Shown piece by piece: positions 14,220 through 15,457 of a stretch of 15,457 nucleotides of DNA (its first letter is position 1; each line of letters begins with the position of its first letter). The position numbers and the translations under genes are program-made. The stretch spans positions 1 through 15,457 of the forward strand of contig USCM01000013.1 of NCBI GenBank assembly GCA_900553155.1, given 5' to 3'. This DNA comes from an uncultured Prevotella sp. Its GTDB lineage: Bacteria; Bacteroidota; Bacteroidia; Bacteroidales; Bacteroidaceae. The notes under the pieces are model-generated. The model was not told where the DNA came from, made no database searches, and worked only from the letters and a program-made list of their open reading frames with translations.

Positions 14220-15359
14220 ATGAAACACGTAAAGATTGCTTTTATAGGATTCGGCTACCGTGGCAGACAGCTGTTGAGGCTGATGCGTGGTATCGACTTC
14301 TACGACATCGTGGCAATAGCCGACAAGTGCGAGGCACAGCATCCGCACGACGTTGCTTTCTATCAGGGCGACGATGCCTACATACGCATGATAGACGAGC
14401 GGCGACCCGACCTCGTGGTTGTTACGTCGCCGTGGCATCTGCATGTGGAGCAATCTATAGCGTGTGTGGAGCGTGGCTGCCACGTGGCGTTGGAGATAAA
14501 GGGTGGTTTGGCTATGGGCGAGTATGATGAACTGATACGTCTTGCCAACCAAAAGCACCGCAAGGTGTATCCTATGGAGAACACGCTGTTTATGCGTGAG
14601 ATTCTTGCCGTGAAGCGTATGGCAGACGAGGGCGTGCTGGGCGACATCGTATATCTGCGTGGCGGCTACCGGCACGACCTGCGCGACATAATGCTCGACG
14701 ACCAAGGACGTCTTGGCGGACGCCTTGGCACGGAGAGTGTGTGGCGCAGCTATTTCTATACAAGTCGCAATGGCGACCTATACCCAACGCACGGTCTTGC
14801 TCCGCTTTGCCTCATACTGGGTGTGGGCAAGCACGACAGGTTTGCTGCACTTACATCATTTGCCACCAAAGCGGTAGGTATGCGACAGCGTATGGAGCAG
14901 CTTGGCAATGGCGACAGCCCCGATGCCCGGCACATCTGCCTCGGCGATGTGGTGTCTACGCAGATAGAGACACAGGGCGGAGCGCTTATATCCTTGACGC
15001 ACGACACATCCCTGCCGCGGCCCCGTAGCCTCGACTTCGAGGTGCAAGGCACCCGTGGCTTGTGGGACGGGGTGAACCGCCGTATATACATAGAAGGCTC
15101 AAGCGAGCGTGAGACGTGGGAGGACGACGCTCCATACATATCCCGATACGAGAGCCTTTACTGGCAACGCTGGGGTAGGGAGGCGGTAGAGCAGGACAGC
15201 CACCACAAGGGTATGGACTACATCATGCTGCGTGCCATAGAGGATGATATGCAGGGAGGCATCGCATACCCTGCCACTCTCGACGACCTTGCATTGTGGA
15301 CATCGGTGTCGGTGCTGTCCGAGCAGTCGATTAAAGAACACAGAAGAATAGAACTGTAG
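14220..15359 (+). CDS. Gfo/Idh/MocA-family oxidoreductase, GH109-like
   Basis: This is an NAD-dependent sugar-modifying enzyme, most like the glycoside hydrolase family 109 branch (alpha-N-acetylgalactosaminidase type) by motif. It has 379 residues. An N-terminal Rossmann fold carries GFGYRG (10-15). The usual EKP position reads EIK (92-94). GH109-style motifs are GGYRHDLR (148-155), YPTHGLAP (188-195, giving the conserved Tyr and His) and HHKGMDY (328-334). Unlike many GH109 enzymes it has no signal peptide or Tat motif, so it would act in the cytoplasm. The activity is not proven; a sugar or inositol dehydrogenase is possible. The 24-bp gap after nrdJ and the 30-bp gap before the next gene suggest cotranscription. 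A -7-like TAGATTTG (14208-14215) ends 4 bp before the ATG but lacks a -33 partner. Confidence 0.88.
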   Translation: MKHVKIAFIGFGYRGRQLLRLMRGIDFYDIVAIADKCEAQHPHDVAFYQGDDAYIRMIDERRPDLVVVTSPWHLHVEQSIACVERGCHVALEIKGGLAMGEYDELIRLANQKHRKVYPMENTLFMREILAVKRMADEGVLGDIVYLRGGYRHDLRDIMLDDQGRLGGRLGTESVWRSYFYTSRNGDLYPTHGLAPLCLILGVGKHDRFAALTSFATKAVGMRQRMEQLGNGDSPDARHICLGDVVSTQIETQGGALISLTHDTSLPRPRSLDFEVQGTRGLWDGVNRRIYIEGSSERETWEDDAPYISRYESLYWQRWGREAVEQDSHHKGMDYIMLRAIEDDMQGGIAYPATLDDLALWTSVSVLSEQSIKEHRRIEL

Positions 15360-15389
15360 TATAAGAACCTTTAAAAATCAAGAGCCATT

Positions 15390-15457
15390 ATGAAACAGAA
15401 AGTCATTATATCGGAAAACTTGGAACGCGATCTTGTCAACGCCATAGCCGAATGTGA
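15390..15457 (+). CDS. aroB: Start of a gene cut by the right edge, probably 3-dehydroquinate synthase
   Basis: Only 22 complete codons are visible: ATG at 15390 giving MKQKVIISENLERDLVNAIA then EC. This resembles the N-terminus of Bacteroidales AroB (M-x-QKV, then a short helix DLxxAIAxC), which makes 3-dehydroquinate from DAHP in the shikimate pathway. The identification rests on remembered N-terminal similarity and is tentative. It starts 30 bp after the oxidoreductase stop on the same strand with no promoter visible in between. Confidence 0.5.
   Translation, partial: MKQKVIISENLERDLVNAIAEC

Noticed and set aside
13110..14705. A 531-codon open frame on the minus strand
   Set aside because: It lies antisense across nrdJ and the oxidoreductase, its translation is rich in His, Leu and Val with no recognisable motif, and GC-rich third positions in the real genes explain the lack of stops.

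Overview
The window looks like a chromosomal stretch from a member of the Bacteroidales (Bacteroidota), probably close to Prevotellaceae; the genus is a guess. Three things point there. Several intergenic gaps carry the Bacteroidota promoter pattern (TTTG or TTG, about 20 bp, then TAnnTTTG). The genes lack Shine-Dalgarno sequences. The protein set is typical of the group: a Mfd with the YGQRDAANEIL/YRELDNI style, a TonB-dependent receptor with a long KHFTRRGYALF-type leader, and a long class II ribonucleotide reductase. Third codon positions are GC-rich, which produces many long antisense shadow frames that I do not count as genes.

Left part (1-5658): the 3' nearly-complete part of mfd (transcription-coupled repair) runs in from the left edge. 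After a 173-bp gap with a good promoter and a repeat-like leader comes a BtuB-type TonB-dependent outer-membrane receptor. It ends in a strong bidirectional terminator. Middle (5681-9517): a leftward tRNA-Arg(ACG) with its own promoter, divergent from tcdA (tRNA A37 cyclic-threonylcarbamoyl dehydratase). Then comes a large 884-residue Wza-like polysaccharide export protein with six SLBB repeats and its own terminator. Right part (9532-15457): a secreted calcineurin-like phosphoesterase closed by a very strong hairpin, a 420-bp non-coding interval, then nrdJ (B12-dependent ribonucleotide reductase), a GH109-like Gfo/Idh/MocA oxidoreductase and the first codons of a probable aroB. These last three are closely spaced on the same strand and could form one transcript.

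Most of the window is ordinary housekeeping and envelope sequence. The part least explained by known genes is 11151-11571. It has two adjacent small hairpins on a 22-nt period with near-identical loops, a separate perfect 13-bp inverted repeat, a recurring CTATCTAmCAG word, and a consensus-like promoter on the minus strand that points at the phosphoesterase terminator. Together these suggest an unannotated small RNA of roughly 275 nt, which is inference. Other points of note are repeat-like A/G-rich tracts inside the mfd reading frame and in the receptor leader, and start-codon corrections suggested by promoter position for nrdJ (firm) and the phosphoesterase (tentative).
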